Positions 19,294 through 29,702 are shown, counted from the first letter of the stretch. The stretch is 64,000 nucleotides of DNA from Thermofontimicrobium_A sp034505795 (GCA_034505795.1 JAPDQM010000007.1:7356-71355); one strand, 5' to 3'. Notes: generated from the sequence alone by a model not told the origin. Program-made: numbers and translations.

Positions 19294-21420
19294 ATGGGAT
19301 CAGATAAATTGAACGAAGCACCTCGTACATTTTTAGCCACGGCGGTCCAATTTCTCAAGGGGATCGGTGAAAAACGCGCCGAGGCCTTAAAAAGTGTTGG
19401 GATTGCCACCATTGCGGATCTGTTCGAATACTACCCTCGGCGTTACCTGGATCGCAGCCACATCACTCCTATACGAAAGCTGCGTCCCAATGAGACGGCG
19501 ACGGTGGTGGGTAAAGTGGTCAATTCGGGCATTAAGAAGGGTGCGCGTGCGCGATTTATTCTGCTGCTTACCGACAACACGGGATTTTTATCCTGTGTTT
19601 GGTTTGCCCAACTTCCTTACTGGCAAAAGAAGTTCAAGCCCGGCCAAACATTGGCGGTAAGCGGCAAAGTGGGTTATTTCGGTGGACTTCAGATGGTTCA
19701 TCCGGAATTTGATCTCTTGTCCGATACGGCAGAGGACCACGAGGATGAATTTTTGCACACTGGCAAAATCATTCCCCTTTATCCATCCTCGGAGTCGCTT
19801 GCTCGTGTCGGACTGGATAGCCGGGGATTTCGGAGAATCATCCATCATCTGGTGCGCAGCTATGCGGATCAGATCGATGATGCTATGCCGACTGCAATTG
19901 TGGAGCGACACCATTTGATTTCGCTTCGGGATGCATATAAAAATATTCACTTCCCGGACAATTTCGAACGATTGCAACAAGCTCGCCGACGACTGAAATT
20001 CGATGAGCTTTTTTTTATGCAACTGCTGTTGGCATTTCGAAAGCAACGTGTCATGCAACAGCAGAAAATGATGGCAGTGCCCACGGTCGGCGAGGGCGTC
20101 AAAGAATTGATCAATAAGTTGCCATTCAAATTGACCGATGCGCAGCGAAAGGTACTTCGTGAAATCTATGCCGATTTGAAAAAGCCCTATCCCATGTATC
20201 GCTTGCTCCAGGGCGATGTGGGGTCGGGTAAAACCATTGTCGCTTTGGTGACGATGTTGATGGCAATTGAGAATGGCTATCAGACCGCACTGATGGCGCC
20301 AACAGAAATCTTAGCTGAGCAGCATTATTTGACTTTTCGTCATTTACTGGAGGGCATGGCCATTGATGTCCGTTTGCTGATTGGGGGCCAACCAAAGAGC
20401 GAACGGACCGCTATTATGCAGGCCATTGAAAGCGGCGACTGTGATATTGTGGTGGGAACCCATGCGATCATTCAAGAAGGGGTTCATTTTCATCGATTGG
20501 GTTTGGTAGTCATTGATGAACAACATCGTTTTGGCGTCGAGCAACGCGCATTGCTAACCGAAAAAGGAATGAATCCTGAAGTGTTGGTCATGACCGCAAC
20601 CCCAATTCCGCGCACGCTATCGCTCACTTTATATGGCGACCTGGATGTTTCGATAATCGATGAGCTGCCTGCGGGCCGGGTGCCAGTGAAAACCTACTGG
20701 CGGTATGAAGACAAGCGCAATGAAATTTACGGATTTGTGAAATCCAAGATCGATCAAGGTCAGCAGGCCTATATTGTTTTTCCATTAATTGAAGAATCAG
20801 AGAAATTGGATTTGAAAGCCGCCATCGATAGCTACGAGCAAATGTCTCGGGGCATTTTTTCAGGCTATCGGCTGGCCTTGTTGCATGGTCGGATGAAAAG
20901 TGCGGAAAAAGATGCGATCATGACCGCTTTTAAAAACGGCGACATTCAGATTCTGGTGTCGACCACGGTCATCGAAGTTGGTGTTGATGTTCCCACGGCC
21001 ACGGTCATGGTTATCGAAAATGCCGAACGCTTCGGGCTCACGCAGCTCCATCAATTGCGGGGCCGCGTAGGACGCGGGGCTGAGCAATCGTATTGCATAC
21101 TGATTGCCCGTCAGGGCCTGACTGAGGATGCACTCACCCGGCTGCGAACGATGACCGAGACAAATGATGGTTTCAAAATTGCCGAAGTGGATCTGCAATT
21201 GCGAGGGCCTGGTGAACTATTTGGTACCCGGCAGCATGGAATGCCGGACCTAAAAATTGCTGATCCCCTAACGGATACTGAACTGCTGCTTAGCGCTCGC
21301 ACTGAAGCGTTTGAGCTGGTCAATAATTCTGAGGCGTTTTACGCCTTAGCCCTAAACCTGCAACACAATGCGCTGGTTCGACGCTATTATGATAAACTCG
21401 AACTATCGGGGATTGGCTAA
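19294..21420 (+). CDS. recG: ATP-dependent DNA helicase RecG
   Basis: 708-residue superfamily 2 helicase that reverses stalled replication forks and processes Holliday junctions. Seen: N-terminal wedge with OB fold (ETATVVGKVVNSGIKKGAR, LLLTDNTGFLSCVWF), Walker A GDVGSGKT at about 306-313, motif Ia LMAPTEILAEQHY, DEQH box VIDEQHRFG near 405-413, TATPIPRTLSLTLYGD, motif V STTVIEVGVDVP and motif VI QLRGRVGRG. The C-terminal RecG wedge-contact domain (LQLRGPGELFGTRQHG) is present. Length is normal, and it is placed 20 bp after the DUF4139 gene. Confidence 0.97.
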   Translation: MGSDKLNEAPRTFLATAVQFLKGIGEKRAEALKSVGIATIADLFEYYPRRYLDRSHITPIRKLRPNETATVVGKVVNSGIKKGARARFILLLTDNTGFLSCVWFAQLPYWQKKFKPGQTLAVSGKVGYFGGLQMVHPEFDLLSDTAEDHEDEFLHTGKIIPLYPSSESLARVGLDSRGFRRIIHHLVRSYADQIDDAMPTAIVERHHLISLRDAYKNIHFPDNFERLQQARRRLKFDELFFMQLLLAFRKQRVMQQQKMMAVPTVGEGVKELINKLPFKLTDAQRKVLREIYADLKKPYPMYRLLQGDVGSGKTIVALVTMLMAIENGYQTALMAPTEILAEQHYLTFRHLLEGMAIDVRLLIGGQPKSERTAIMQAIESGDCDIVVGTHAIIQEGVHFHRLGLVVIDEQHRFGVEQRALLTEKGMNPEVLVMTATPIPRTLSLTLYGDLDVSIIDELPAGRVPVKTYWRYEDKRNEIYGFVKSKIDQGQQAYIVFPLIEESEKLDLKAAIDSYEQMSRGIFSGYRLALLHGRMKSAEKDAIMTAFKNGDIQILVSTTVIEVGVDVPTATVMVIENAERFGLTQLHQLRGRVGRGAEQSYCILIARQGLTEDALTRLRTMTETNDGFKIAEVDLQLRGPGELFGTRQHGMPDLKIADPLTDTELLLSARTEAFELVNNSEAFYALALNLQHNALVRRYYDKLELSGIG

Positions 21421-21520
21421 CGCGACCTCCAATTTCATGCATCCAACTTAACGGCCGGAAATGATATTAATCTGACGTCGGCAAAGTATTGTATAATTCT
21501 TTGAATCTTGAGGGAGAAGA

Positions 21521-21823
21521 ATGATGGCCGATAAATTAACTGAGAAGGAACAGGGCAAATTTTTATTTTCTTATCTGGTCATGACCTATCAAACAGCCGC
21601 CTTGATCAATTTGGGACATCTAAAAGATCCAGTCACTGAAAAAGTGACCAGAGATCTGGAGAAGGCGAGATTGTCCATTGATATCCTGGGAATGCTGCAG
21701 GCAAAAACCGCAGGCAATCTTGCAGCCGATGAAGCTGAGTTGCTGAACAATGTGCTGCGAGATCTGCGACTGCTGTTTGTGAAAGAGTCAGAGAAAAAGA
21801 ATCAAGCTGGAACGAAGAGCTAA
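21521..21823 (+). CDS. DUF1844 family small protein
   Basis: 100 residues, mostly helical, with FLFSYLVMTYQTAALINLGH followed by DLEKARLSIDILGMLQAKTAGNL, the conserved core of DUF1844. The family is widespread in deltaproteobacteria, planctomycetes and FCB-related lineages and has no known function. The ATG at 21521 follows TTGAGGGAGAAGA, and a second ATG directly follows it. A TATAAT at 21492-21497 may be a -10 element, although no good -35 lies at 17 nt. It is separated from recG by 100 bp and followed by a gene-free stretch. Confidence 0.8.
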   Translation: MMADKLTEKEQGKFLFSYLVMTYQTAALINLGHLKDPVTEKVTRDLEKARLSIDILGMLQAKTAGNLAADEAELLNNVLRDLRLLFVKESEKKNQAGTKS

Positions 21824-22301
21824 CGAGCAGGGCCAAGCGTTACGTCGGATTGAATGATAGCGCATCAACTGCGATTTGTTCAAAAATAGTTGTTGGTCAT
21901 TCAAGACCATCTATTCGCCAACTGGGTAATGAAGCTGACAAATTACAGGCATCGCCAGTTGCAGAATATGGGGTAATTTGATGTGACCTTGCTTAAGGCT
22001 ATTTTAATCATAGGTGGCTACCCCTTTAATTAGCGATTTGGTTTCGCGGCTTAGCCAAATTTTAGCTTGCTTTAATATAAAATTTTGCTTACGTTTTAAT
22101 TTGCATTAAGGTGGTCGGGGCTTAAATAAAATAGCACATCGCAGCACCCTGATTAGCGTGCATATTTAAGGATTTTCAGATTTGTTGGCCGATCGTTTTT
22201 AACGATGCAAAGGCTACGGCTGGTTTAAATACGAATCATTGCATTCTTCGCTGGTGGACAAGCTGGCGATGCAGAAACCTGTTCATTCTTGCAGTTTTTT
22301 T
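21824..22301. other. Gene-free stretch before the glycan block
   Basis: About 480 bp with stops in all frames except the 5' extension of the methyltransferase frame. No convincing promoter pair, hairpin terminator or RNA gene was recognised. It is AT-rich near 22050-22110, which may hold a promoter for the block that follows. Confidence 0.45.
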
Positions 22302-23087
22302 ATGGGAACAACACATTCAACACGTGAGCATTGGGAAAAATTCTGGCAAGGACGCACCGATATCGATGCGGTTTATTCCACGGGTGACCGAATTTTTGAC
22401 AATTTGCGCCAGCTAACACCACTTGCCAGGCGCAAGGTATTGGAAGTGGGAGCTGGCAGCGGTCGGGACAGCTTTCGGTTCGCGGCCGCAGGCGCTACAG
22501 TTTATGTTCTGGACTACGCTACCCGCTCGCTGGCGATTGTGCAGCATCTGAATCGAAGCAGCCCTGCTGTGGTCCATGCCATTCAAGCAGATGCGTTACA
22601 CATTCCGATGCCGGATAATTCGTTGGACATCATCTTTCATCAGGGGTTGCTGGAGCATTTCAGAGACCCGTTGCCGCTGTTGCAGGAACAGTATCGTGTG
22701 CTGAAGCCCGGCGGCTGGCTGCTGGTGGATGTGCCGCAGCGGTATCATTACTATACGCTGATGAAACATGCGTTGATTTTTTTCAATAGGTGGTTCGCAG
22801 GCTGGGAAACAGAATTTTCAATTCATGAGTTAAAAAAATTACTCGAGCGAGCTGGATTTGTGGCGCGGCATCAATATGGCAGTTGGATGCGCCCCAGTTT
22901 GGCCTATCGCGTCATTCGGGAGGCGGCCAAAAAGATTCGCATCAAGTTGCCGCTTTATCCGCGTGGTTTTGAACCGGTAGCGCAGCTACGTGATCGGATG
23001 CGGACAAAGCTGGCGCAACAACCATGGGCATTTTACACCTTTCTCGATATTGGAGTCGTTGGACAAAAGCAGATGATTGAAAAATAG
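22302..23087 (+). CDS. Class I SAM-dependent methyltransferase
   Basis: 261 residues with a Rossmann methyltransferase fold. Motif I is VLEVGAGSGRDSFRFAAAG, followed by the acidic loop VYVLDYATRSL. The post-motif FHQGLLEHFRDPLPLLQEQY and VLKPGGWLLVDVPQRYHYYT are typical of Methyltransf_11/25 families. The acceptor is unknown; its gene is followed after only six bases by a glycosyltransferase gene, so a sugar, lipid-linked glycan or polyprenol derivative is plausible. The frame opens at a TTG at 22239; the ATG at 22302 (MGTTHSTREHWEKFW) is preferred because homologues usually begin close to the HWEKFW segment. No strong ribosome site is seen before either, so the start is uncertain. Confidence 0.82.
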   Translation: MGTTHSTREHWEKFWQGRTDIDAVYSTGDRIFDNLRQLTPLARRKVLEVGAGSGRDSFRFAAAGATVYVLDYATRSLAIVQHLNRSSPAVVHAIQADALHIPMPDNSLDIIFHQGLLEHFRDPLPLLQEQYRVLKPGGWLLVDVPQRYHYYTLMKHALIFFNRWFAGWETEFSIHELKKLLERAGFVARHQYGSWMRPSLAYRVIREAAKKIRIKLPLYPRGFEPVAQLRDRMRTKLAQQPWAFYTFLDIGVVGQKQMIEK

Positions 23088-23093
23088 GCGATC

Positions 23094-24209
23094 ATGGGAT
23101 ATAGGATACTGGTAATCAACTGGCAGGATATTCGGAATCCCCTGGGAGGTGGCGCCGAAGTTCATTGTCATGAAATTTTCAAACGCATTGCCCAACAGGG
23201 TCATGACGTAACGCTGCTGTGCAGCCGCCATCGCGACTTACCTTCTGACGAAGTTATCGATGGCATCCGTGTGATTCGCCGTGGGCATCGTTATCTGTTC
23301 AATTTTTGGGTACCATGGCTTTATCGTCAATGTGCCCGGCAGCAGCAGTTTGACGTGGTGATCGATGATATCAATAAAATCCCGTTTTTTACCCCTCTTT
23401 ATGTAAGGGAGCCGCTCATAGGAATCATTCACCATTTGTTCGGATCCAGTATTTTTCTGGAATCCACACTGCCGGTGGCGCTATATGTCACGGCGGCTGA
23501 GAGCTTGGTGCCGAGCGTTTATCGAAATATCCCTTTGGCCGTCGTCTCGAATAGTACGAAGCAAGAGCTGATGAGGAAAGGATTTCGTAACGAACAAATA
23601 TCTCTGGTTCAGAATGCGGTCGAAGCGATCGCTTATCCTCATCAACCCGAAAAGCGCTCGCCGACACCAGTTATTGGCTATTTGGGAAGAATCAAAAAAT
23701 ACAAAAGTGTCCATCACCTTCTTCAAGCCTTCGCCGAGGTCTTGCTGCAGTTGCCCTCGGCAGAACTGCTGGTGGTTGGCGATGGTGATTATTTGCCGCA
23801 ATTGAAACGGATCGCCAGGCGGCTCGGTATCGATGGCAAGGTGCAATTCACCGGTGCCACGACGCAATCCACAAAAATCGATCTACTCAACCGGATGTGG
23901 CTGGCAATCAATCCCTCTCCCAAAGAGGGCTGGGGGTTGACCGTGATCGAAGCCAATAGCTGTGGCGTGCCCGTGATCGCCGCTGATTCCCCTGGTTTAC
24001 GAGATTCTGTTGTAAACGGCAAAACCGGTTTTCTATATCCCTATGGCGATTACCATCGCCTGGCGCAACTGATTATTCAGCTTATTCGAGACGATCGGCT
24101 GCGGAATAGCCTGGTTACGCCCTGTCGGGAATGGGCTCGACAATTTAATTGGGAAGAATCGGCCAGAAAAATGCTGGCACTCATTGAATACGTTTTGTCT
24201 CGGAGGTAA
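23094..24209 (+). CDS. GT4-type (GT-B fold) glycosyltransferase
   Basis: 371 residues. The N-terminal GGGAEVHCHEIFKRIAQQGHDVTLLC is the acceptor-side glycine-rich loop. The C-terminal domain shows IGYLGRIKKYKSVHHLLQAF, ELLVVGDGDYLPQL and the E-x7-E donor motif EGWGLTVIEANSCGVPVIA, typical of retaining GT4 enzymes using nucleotide sugars. It is probably a cytoplasmic, peripheral membrane enzyme building a surface glycan or glycolipid. It begins six bases after the methyltransferase stop and ends six bases before the first DUF2723 gene, indicating a tight operon. Donor and acceptor are not readable. Confidence 0.9.
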   Translation: MGYRILVINWQDIRNPLGGGAEVHCHEIFKRIAQQGHDVTLLCSRHRDLPSDEVIDGIRVIRRGHRYLFNFWVPWLYRQCARQQQFDVVIDDINKIPFFTPLYVREPLIGIIHHLFGSSIFLESTLPVALYVTAAESLVPSVYRNIPLAVVSNSTKQELMRKGFRNEQISLVQNAVEAIAYPHQPEKRSPTPVIGYLGRIKKYKSVHHLLQAFAEVLLQLPSAELLVVGDGDYLPQLKRIARRLGIDGKVQFTGATTQSTKIDLLNRMWLAINPSPKEGWGLTVIEANSCGVPVIAADSPGLRDSVVNGKTGFLYPYGDYHRLAQLIIQLIRDDRLRNSLVTPCREWARQFNWEESARKMLALIEYVLSRR

Positions 24210-24215
24210 AAGTCA

Positions 24216-26945
24216 ATGCAAAATGACACCCGTCTTAATCGAATCATTGCAGCAATTGTCTTTCTTATTTCATGGCTGGTTTATTTGCGGACCGTCGCTC
24301 CAACCACGTCCTTCTGGGACTGCGGTGAATTCATCACCTGCTCCTACATTCTTGGCGTACCACACCCGCCAGGTGCGCCGCTCTATATCCTGGTCGGCCG
24401 TATCTTTAGCATGATTCCTTTTGTACAGGACATTGGGATGAGAGTGAATATAGTATCCACTATCGCCAGTGCCATAACGGTGATGCTGGCTTATTTGATC
24501 ATCGTCAGGTTGATTACAATGTTTCGTGGTCGACCGCAGCAAAACCTGGATCGGCTGATAGTATATGGCAGCGGGGTTATCGGTGCGTTGACTTTCGCCT
24601 TTACCGATTCCTTCTGGTTCAATGCCGTGGAAGCGGAAGTGTATGCCATCAGCATGTTTTTCACCTCATTGGTGCTATGGCTTATTCTGGTCTGGTATGA
24701 GAAAGCCGATGATCCAAATAGTGATAAGTACATTTTACTGATCGCGTTTTCCCTGGGATTGGCCATCGGCGTCCACCTGCTGATGATTCTGGCGATGCCC
24801 GCATTGTTCCTGATCGTCTATTTTCGAAAATATCAAAAAATCGAATGGAAGAATTTTTGGATGTTCGTGGGCTTATCATTCCTTGCGTTCGTGGCACTCT
24901 ACCCCGGTATTGTGAAGTGGTTACCGAATTTGTCATTATGGATGACACGAAAAACTGGTGCTGAATTCACAACATTCTTCTTCCTGGTATTCATTGGCGC
25001 ATTGCTATACGGAGTCTATTATACCTATCGGACAAAGAAGCGGCTGGCGTTTCTTATTTGTGCCTCGTTCTTCCTGGTTCTATTGGCATCCTCAACCTAC
25101 ACCTCATTGTACATTCGTTCCGGGCTCAATCCCGATATTGATGAAAACGATCCCGAAAATCTCGAAAATTTGGTTAGCTATTTGAATCGAGAGCAGTACG
25201 GCGACTGGAGTTATGTCGATCGCCGTGCGCCACTGTGGGACTACCAGATTGAAAAAATGTACCTGCGTTATTTTGGCTGGCAATTTATTGGCCAGGGCCA
25301 AACTCTGGATGATGAAGGCCGAATTGTCGAGAATTATAGCCTTAATGGTTTGTTGGGGTTGCCATTCCTGGTGGGCTTGATCGGCATGGCGTTTCATTTT
25401 CGTAAAGATTGGAAAAATGCCTCGGCAATTATGCTTCTGTTCTTATTTACGGGAATTGCAATTGTGCTGTATTTGAATCAGGAAGATCCCCAGCCCCGTG
25501 AGCGAGATTATGTCTATGTCGGCTCATTCTTTGCTTTCGCACTGTGGATCGGAATTGGCATCACCGCGATCATCGACTATTTGCGTAAGTTGTCGAGCAA
25601 GTTTCCTGACTGGCAAAAATTGGCAATCATTGGGATCGCCATGTTATTGCTCGCATTTATTCTGCCAGCAAATATGTTGGCCCATAATTTTAAATCGCAT
25701 GATCGTACCGGCGAATATGTGGCTTACGACTATTCCTATAACATTCTGCAAAGTTGTGAGCCCAATGCGATTCTCTTTACCAATGGCGACAACGACACCT
25801 TCCCACTCTGGTTTCTGCAATATGTCTATGGCATCCGGAAGGATGTTCGGGTGGTTAATTTGAGCCTTTTAAATACGCATTGGTATATCAAGCAATTGCG
25901 CGATCAGGAACCGCGCGTGCCCATCAGTTTGAGCGATGCTCAAATCATGAGCCTGCAGCCGCAGTATTGGCCTGAACCGCGGCCGATCCGCTTGGAAGTA
26001 CCGCAAGACGCCTATCTCCGTGACCGCTCGGAAGTGTTGGGCGCCAAGCAAACTCTGCTGGCCGACACCAGCAAGCCACCTGAAATCACCTTCAAGTTGG
26101 AACCAACCCTCTATGGCAAAGGTATTCGGGTCCAGGATCTGATGATCCTGGATATCCTAAGGACTAATCGTTTCCGACGTCCGATATATTTTGCTTTAAC
26201 CGTTTCGCGTGACAATCAGATCAATCTTTATGATTATCTGCGGATGGATGGTCTGGTCTTTAAAATCGTTACCTATCCCACAAAAGATCTGCCCCTCTCC
26301 CCTACTCATCTGAAAGCGAATTTATTTGACAGATTCCAGTATCGGAACTTAAATAATCCCGACGTCTATTACAACGAGAATATCAAGGGGCTGCTGCGCA
26401 ACTATCAAGGAGCATTTTACAGCCTGGCGCAATTCTACGGCCGAGAACGGATGTTCGATAAAATGACTTCGGTGCTGGACAAGTTGACCACGGTTATGCC
26501 CGATTCGATTATTCCCATGCGCAAGGAATTACAGTTCGAGATGGGACGGTTGTATTATATCGGCGGTCAACAGGATAAATTTAAGGACATTCTTTATAAA
26601 ATGATGAAGCGCGGCGATGTTTCTCTCGATGAAAAATTGCAATATGCCAGCTACTATGCCCAGCTTTATCCCACTGAGGCTTCTAAAGCGGTAGATCTGG
26701 TCAAACAGCTCCAGGACTGGTTTCCCAAAAATGCCGAGCCAACCTACTGGCTGGCCAGTCACTATTTGCGCACGCGAGAATATCAAAGCAGCATCGATGT
26801 GCTGAATCAATGGATCGCCAAAAACCCAGGTGACAAAAATGCAGCGGATCAATTGCGGTCATTGCATCAGCTTATCGAGCAATCAAAACGAGCCGATTCG
26901 ACGGCCAATCAGATCCGAAGTGATAGCGTGACAACAGTAGAATGA
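24216..26945 (+). CDS. DUF2723 membrane protein, candidate GT-C glycosyltransferase (copy 1)
   Basis: 909 residues: about a dozen hydrophobic segments in the first 500 residues, then a soluble C-terminal part with TPR-like helices (about 740-890, LQYASYYAQLYPTEASKAVDL). The first outer loop carries SFWDCGEFITCSYILGVPHPPG with Asp35 and Glu38, matching the acidic catalytic loop expected of GT-C enzymes that use lipid-linked sugars. DUF2723 proteins are common in FCB bacteria and have been proposed as protein O-mannosyltransferase-like enzymes. Also conserved between the two copies: DPQPRERDYVYVGSFFAFAL and FTNGDNDTFPLWFLQY. It follows the GT4 gene by six bases. Activity is inference. Confidence 0.85.
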   Translation: MQNDTRLNRIIAAIVFLISWLVYLRTVAPTTSFWDCGEFITCSYILGVPHPPGAPLYILVGRIFSMIPFVQDIGMRVNIVSTIASAITVMLAYLIIVRLITMFRGRPQQNLDRLIVYGSGVIGALTFAFTDSFWFNAVEAEVYAISMFFTSLVLWLILVWYEKADDPNSDKYILLIAFSLGLAIGVHLLMILAMPALFLIVYFRKYQKIEWKNFWMFVGLSFLAFVALYPGIVKWLPNLSLWMTRKTGAEFTTFFFLVFIGALLYGVYYTYRTKKRLAFLICASFFLVLLASSTYTSLYIRSGLNPDIDENDPENLENLVSYLNREQYGDWSYVDRRAPLWDYQIEKMYLRYFGWQFIGQGQTLDDEGRIVENYSLNGLLGLPFLVGLIGMAFHFRKDWKNASAIMLLFLFTGIAIVLYLNQEDPQPRERDYVYVGSFFAFALWIGIGITAIIDYLRKLSSKFPDWQKLAIIGIAMLLLAFILPANMLAHNFKSHDRTGEYVAYDYSYNILQSCEPNAILFTNGDNDTFPLWFLQYVYGIRKDVRVVNLSLLNTHWYIKQLRDQEPRVPISLSDAQIMSLQPQYWPEPRPIRLEVPQDAYLRDRSEVLGAKQTLLADTSKPPEITFKLEPTLYGKGIRVQDLMILDILRTNRFRRPIYFALTVSRDNQINLYDYLRMDGLVFKIVTYPTKDLPLSPTHLKANLFDRFQYRNLNNPDVYYNENIKGLLRNYQGAFYSLAQFYGRERMFDKMTSVLDKLTTVMPDSIIPMRKELQFEMGRLYYIGGQQDKFKDILYKMMKRGDVSLDEKLQYASYYAQLYPTEASKAVDLVKQLQDWFPKNAEPTYWLASHYLRTREYQSSIDVLNQWIAKNPGDKNAADQLRSLHQLIEQSKRADSTANQIRSDSVTTVE

Positions 26946-26962
26946 AAGTGCGAGGCCTAAAA

Positions 26963-29644
26963 ATGGATCGAGAACTGTTCATTCATCGGTTGGGTGCAGC
27001 ACTGGTGTTTATTTTCTCTTTGATTGTTTATAGCCTCACCATTGCTCCAACGACGTCATTTTGGGACTGCGGAGAATTCATTACCTGTGCATATATTTTG
27101 GGCGTTCCCCATCCGCCCGGGGCACCATTTTATCTGCTGCTGGGGCGAATCTTTTCCATGATCCCCTGGGCAGCAGATATTGGCTTGCGCGTTAACCTCA
27201 TTTCCGCGATTGCCACCGCACTTACCGTGATGCTGACATATCTAATTATTGTCCGATTGATTAAGCTATGGCGTGGTCAGATTCGATCGGGCTCCGACCG
27301 ATTGATTCATTATGGCAGCGCTATTATCGGCGCGCTGGCCTTTGCCTTTTCCGATTCCCTGTGGTTCAATGCCGTCGAGGCTGAAGTTTATGCCATCAGC
27401 ATGTTTTTCACCGCGATTGTGCTCTGGCTAATTTTGGTCTGGCATGAAAAAGCCGATGATCCTCATAGTGATAAATATTTATTCCTCATCGCCTATTCCA
27501 TCGGTTTGGCCATCGGTATTCATCTATTGAACATCCTGGCACTGCCAGCAATATTTTTGATCTATTACTTCCGGCGTTATCAATTTCGCTGGTCGTCCTT
27601 TGCGGCGCTGATCGGAATCGGCTTGTTAATTTTTATCGGGATCTATCCGGGCATTGTAAAGTGGCTGCCCAATTCAGCCCTTAATATGCAGCGACAATTT
27701 GGGCCGGAGCTGACCGCTGCCTTCTTTATTGCTATGGCGGTAATGCTATGCCTGGTCCTCTGGTGGGCCTGGTTGCGCCGCCATCGTTCTGCTTTGGTGG
27801 TCGGGGTTTGCTTGCTCTTAATTTTGATCGGGGCATCAACTTTTACCAGCGTTTACTTGCGCTCGCAGTTAAATCCAGCGATCGATGAAAATGATCCAGA
27901 AAATCTGGCAAACCTCGTCAGCTATATCAATCGTGAGCAATATGGCGATTGGAGTATCACCGAACGGCGAGCGCCTCTCTGGGAGTACCAGATCAAGAAA
28001 ATGTATCTGCGCTATCTGGGTTGGCAGTACATCGGCAAAGGTACTACGATTGGCCCCGACGGATTCTTAGCTGAAACCATCAGCTTGAGCGGCCTGCTGG
28101 GGATTCCCTTTTTGATCGGCCTGCTGGGAATGGTACATCATTTTTTCAAAGACTATCGACGCTCTCTGGCAATAATGGTCTTCTTCATCATGACTGGCGT
28201 GGCGATTGTCATTTATCTCAACCAAACGGACCCTCAACCACGGGAGCGCGACTATGTCTATGTGGCGTCTTTCTTTGCTTTTGCAATCTGGATTGGTATT
28301 GGGGTCGCCAGCGTGCTGGAATCGCTACTTGACGGCCATCAGGCGACCAGCCGTAGACAGAAGATAATGGCCATCGGTCTCTGGTTGGTGTTATTCATTT
28401 TCATTCCGCTGCGGATGTTGGCGTTCAACTATCACTCGCACGATCGCAGCGGCAACTATGTTGCGTATGATTATTCCTACAACCTGCTGCAATCATGTGA
28501 GAAGGATGCAATTTTATTTACAAATGGCGACAACGATACCTTTCCGCTCTGGTTTTTGCAGTATGTTGAAAATATCCGACCGGATATTCGGGTGGTAAAC
28601 TTGAGCTTACTCAATACGCCCTGGTATATCAAGCAGCTTCGAGATCAGCCGCCACGGGTGCCCATCAGCCTGGTAGATGCTCAGATCGACCGCCTGAGTA
28701 CTACCTATTGGCCGGAGAAAAAGCCAGTGTCAATTGATGTGCCGCTGGAAGCTTATCAAAAGGCGCTCGATGATCTTGAACAACGGCAGGAGTTTGTTCC
28801 CAAAACCAGCACTGGTTCCCCTAAGATTAGCTTTGAACTGGGGCCAACTTTTATGGGCCAGGCAATACGGATTCAGGATATCATGATTTTGAATATCATT
28901 GCTGCCAATCGCTTCCGACAACCGATCTATTTTGCTGTCACGGTATCACCGGATAATTTGCTAAACCTGCATGACTATTTGCGCATGGATGGCCTGGCTT
29001 ACAAGTTGGTGACATATCTGGGCGACAAAATCTCACCTTCACGTCTGAGAGAAAACCTATTTGAAAAATTTCGCTATCGCAATCTCAACAATCCAAAGAT
29101 CTACTACGATGATAATATCATTGGTCTCTTAATCAATTATCGCTCCGGATTTTTGCGGCTGGCGAATTTCTATCGGCAAGAAAAAATGACCGCTGAGATG
29201 CTGGCTACGCTGGACAGGATGGAGCAAATGATCCCTGAGAATGTCATTCCTATTCAGGATCGTCGCCTATCTTTAGGTATTGGTCAGTTGTATCTGGAAG
29301 CCGGCCGGCCCGAAGAATTCGCACGGCGGCTCGAGCTGTGGCTGCAAAAGCCTGGAATTTCCCTGGAGGAACGGCTCGAATTTGCACAGGTCTATTATCA
29401 AATGTTAGCTGATGCACCACGATCCGAAGCGATAGCCCGAACCATCATTCAAGAGGCGCCGCAGTTTCTGCGCGCCTACTATTGGCTGCTCAATTTATAT
29501 GCCGAAACCCAGGCCTATCAGAAGGGACTGCAGCTTGCCGATGAGCTGCTGCAACGCCAACCTAATGATGTGCAGGCCCTGGCACGACGTCAGCAATTTC
29601 AACAGAAGCTGCAATTGCTGCCGGATTCGTCGAAAAGCAAGTAA
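26963..29644 (+). CDS. DUF2723 membrane protein, candidate GT-C glycosyltransferase (copy 2)
   Basis: 893 residues, a clear paralogue of the preceding gene along its whole length: the same SFWDCGEFITC loop, NREQYGDWS segment, QPRERDYVYVASFFAFA and FTNGDNDTFPLWFLQY motifs, and TPR-like tail. An ATG at 26942 overlaps the previous stop (ATGA). The ATG at 26963, preceded by GCGAGGCC, is preferred because it puts the catalytic-loop Asp at residue 35, exactly as in copy 1. Sequence has drifted most in the tail and in the membrane spans around 230-280. The tandem pair suggests two acceptors, two sugars or a heterodimer. Confidence 0.85.
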   Translation: MDRELFIHRLGAALVFIFSLIVYSLTIAPTTSFWDCGEFITCAYILGVPHPPGAPFYLLLGRIFSMIPWAADIGLRVNLISAIATALTVMLTYLIIVRLIKLWRGQIRSGSDRLIHYGSAIIGALAFAFSDSLWFNAVEAEVYAISMFFTAIVLWLILVWHEKADDPHSDKYLFLIAYSIGLAIGIHLLNILALPAIFLIYYFRRYQFRWSSFAALIGIGLLIFIGIYPGIVKWLPNSALNMQRQFGPELTAAFFIAMAVMLCLVLWWAWLRRHRSALVVGVCLLLILIGASTFTSVYLRSQLNPAIDENDPENLANLVSYINREQYGDWSITERRAPLWEYQIKKMYLRYLGWQYIGKGTTIGPDGFLAETISLSGLLGIPFLIGLLGMVHHFFKDYRRSLAIMVFFIMTGVAIVIYLNQTDPQPRERDYVYVASFFAFAIWIGIGVASVLESLLDGHQATSRRQKIMAIGLWLVLFIFIPLRMLAFNYHSHDRSGNYVAYDYSYNLLQSCEKDAILFTNGDNDTFPLWFLQYVENIRPDIRVVNLSLLNTPWYIKQLRDQPPRVPISLVDAQIDRLSTTYWPEKKPVSIDVPLEAYQKALDDLEQRQEFVPKTSTGSPKISFELGPTFMGQAIRIQDIMILNIIAANRFRQPIYFAVTVSPDNLLNLHDYLRMDGLAYKLVTYLGDKISPSRLRENLFEKFRYRNLNNPKIYYDDNIIGLLINYRSGFLRLANFYRQEKMTAEMLATLDRMEQMIPENVIPIQDRRLSLGIGQLYLEAGRPEEFARRLELWLQKPGISLEERLEFAQVYYQMLADAPRSEAIARTIIQEAPQFLRAYYWLLNLYAETQAYQKGLQLADELLQRQPNDVQALARRQQFQQKLQLLPDSSKSK

Positions 29645-29702
29645 TTAGCCGGGACCTTTTATTGGGGTGAATTGACAAAGGCACTATTTAACGAGGTATG
29701 AT

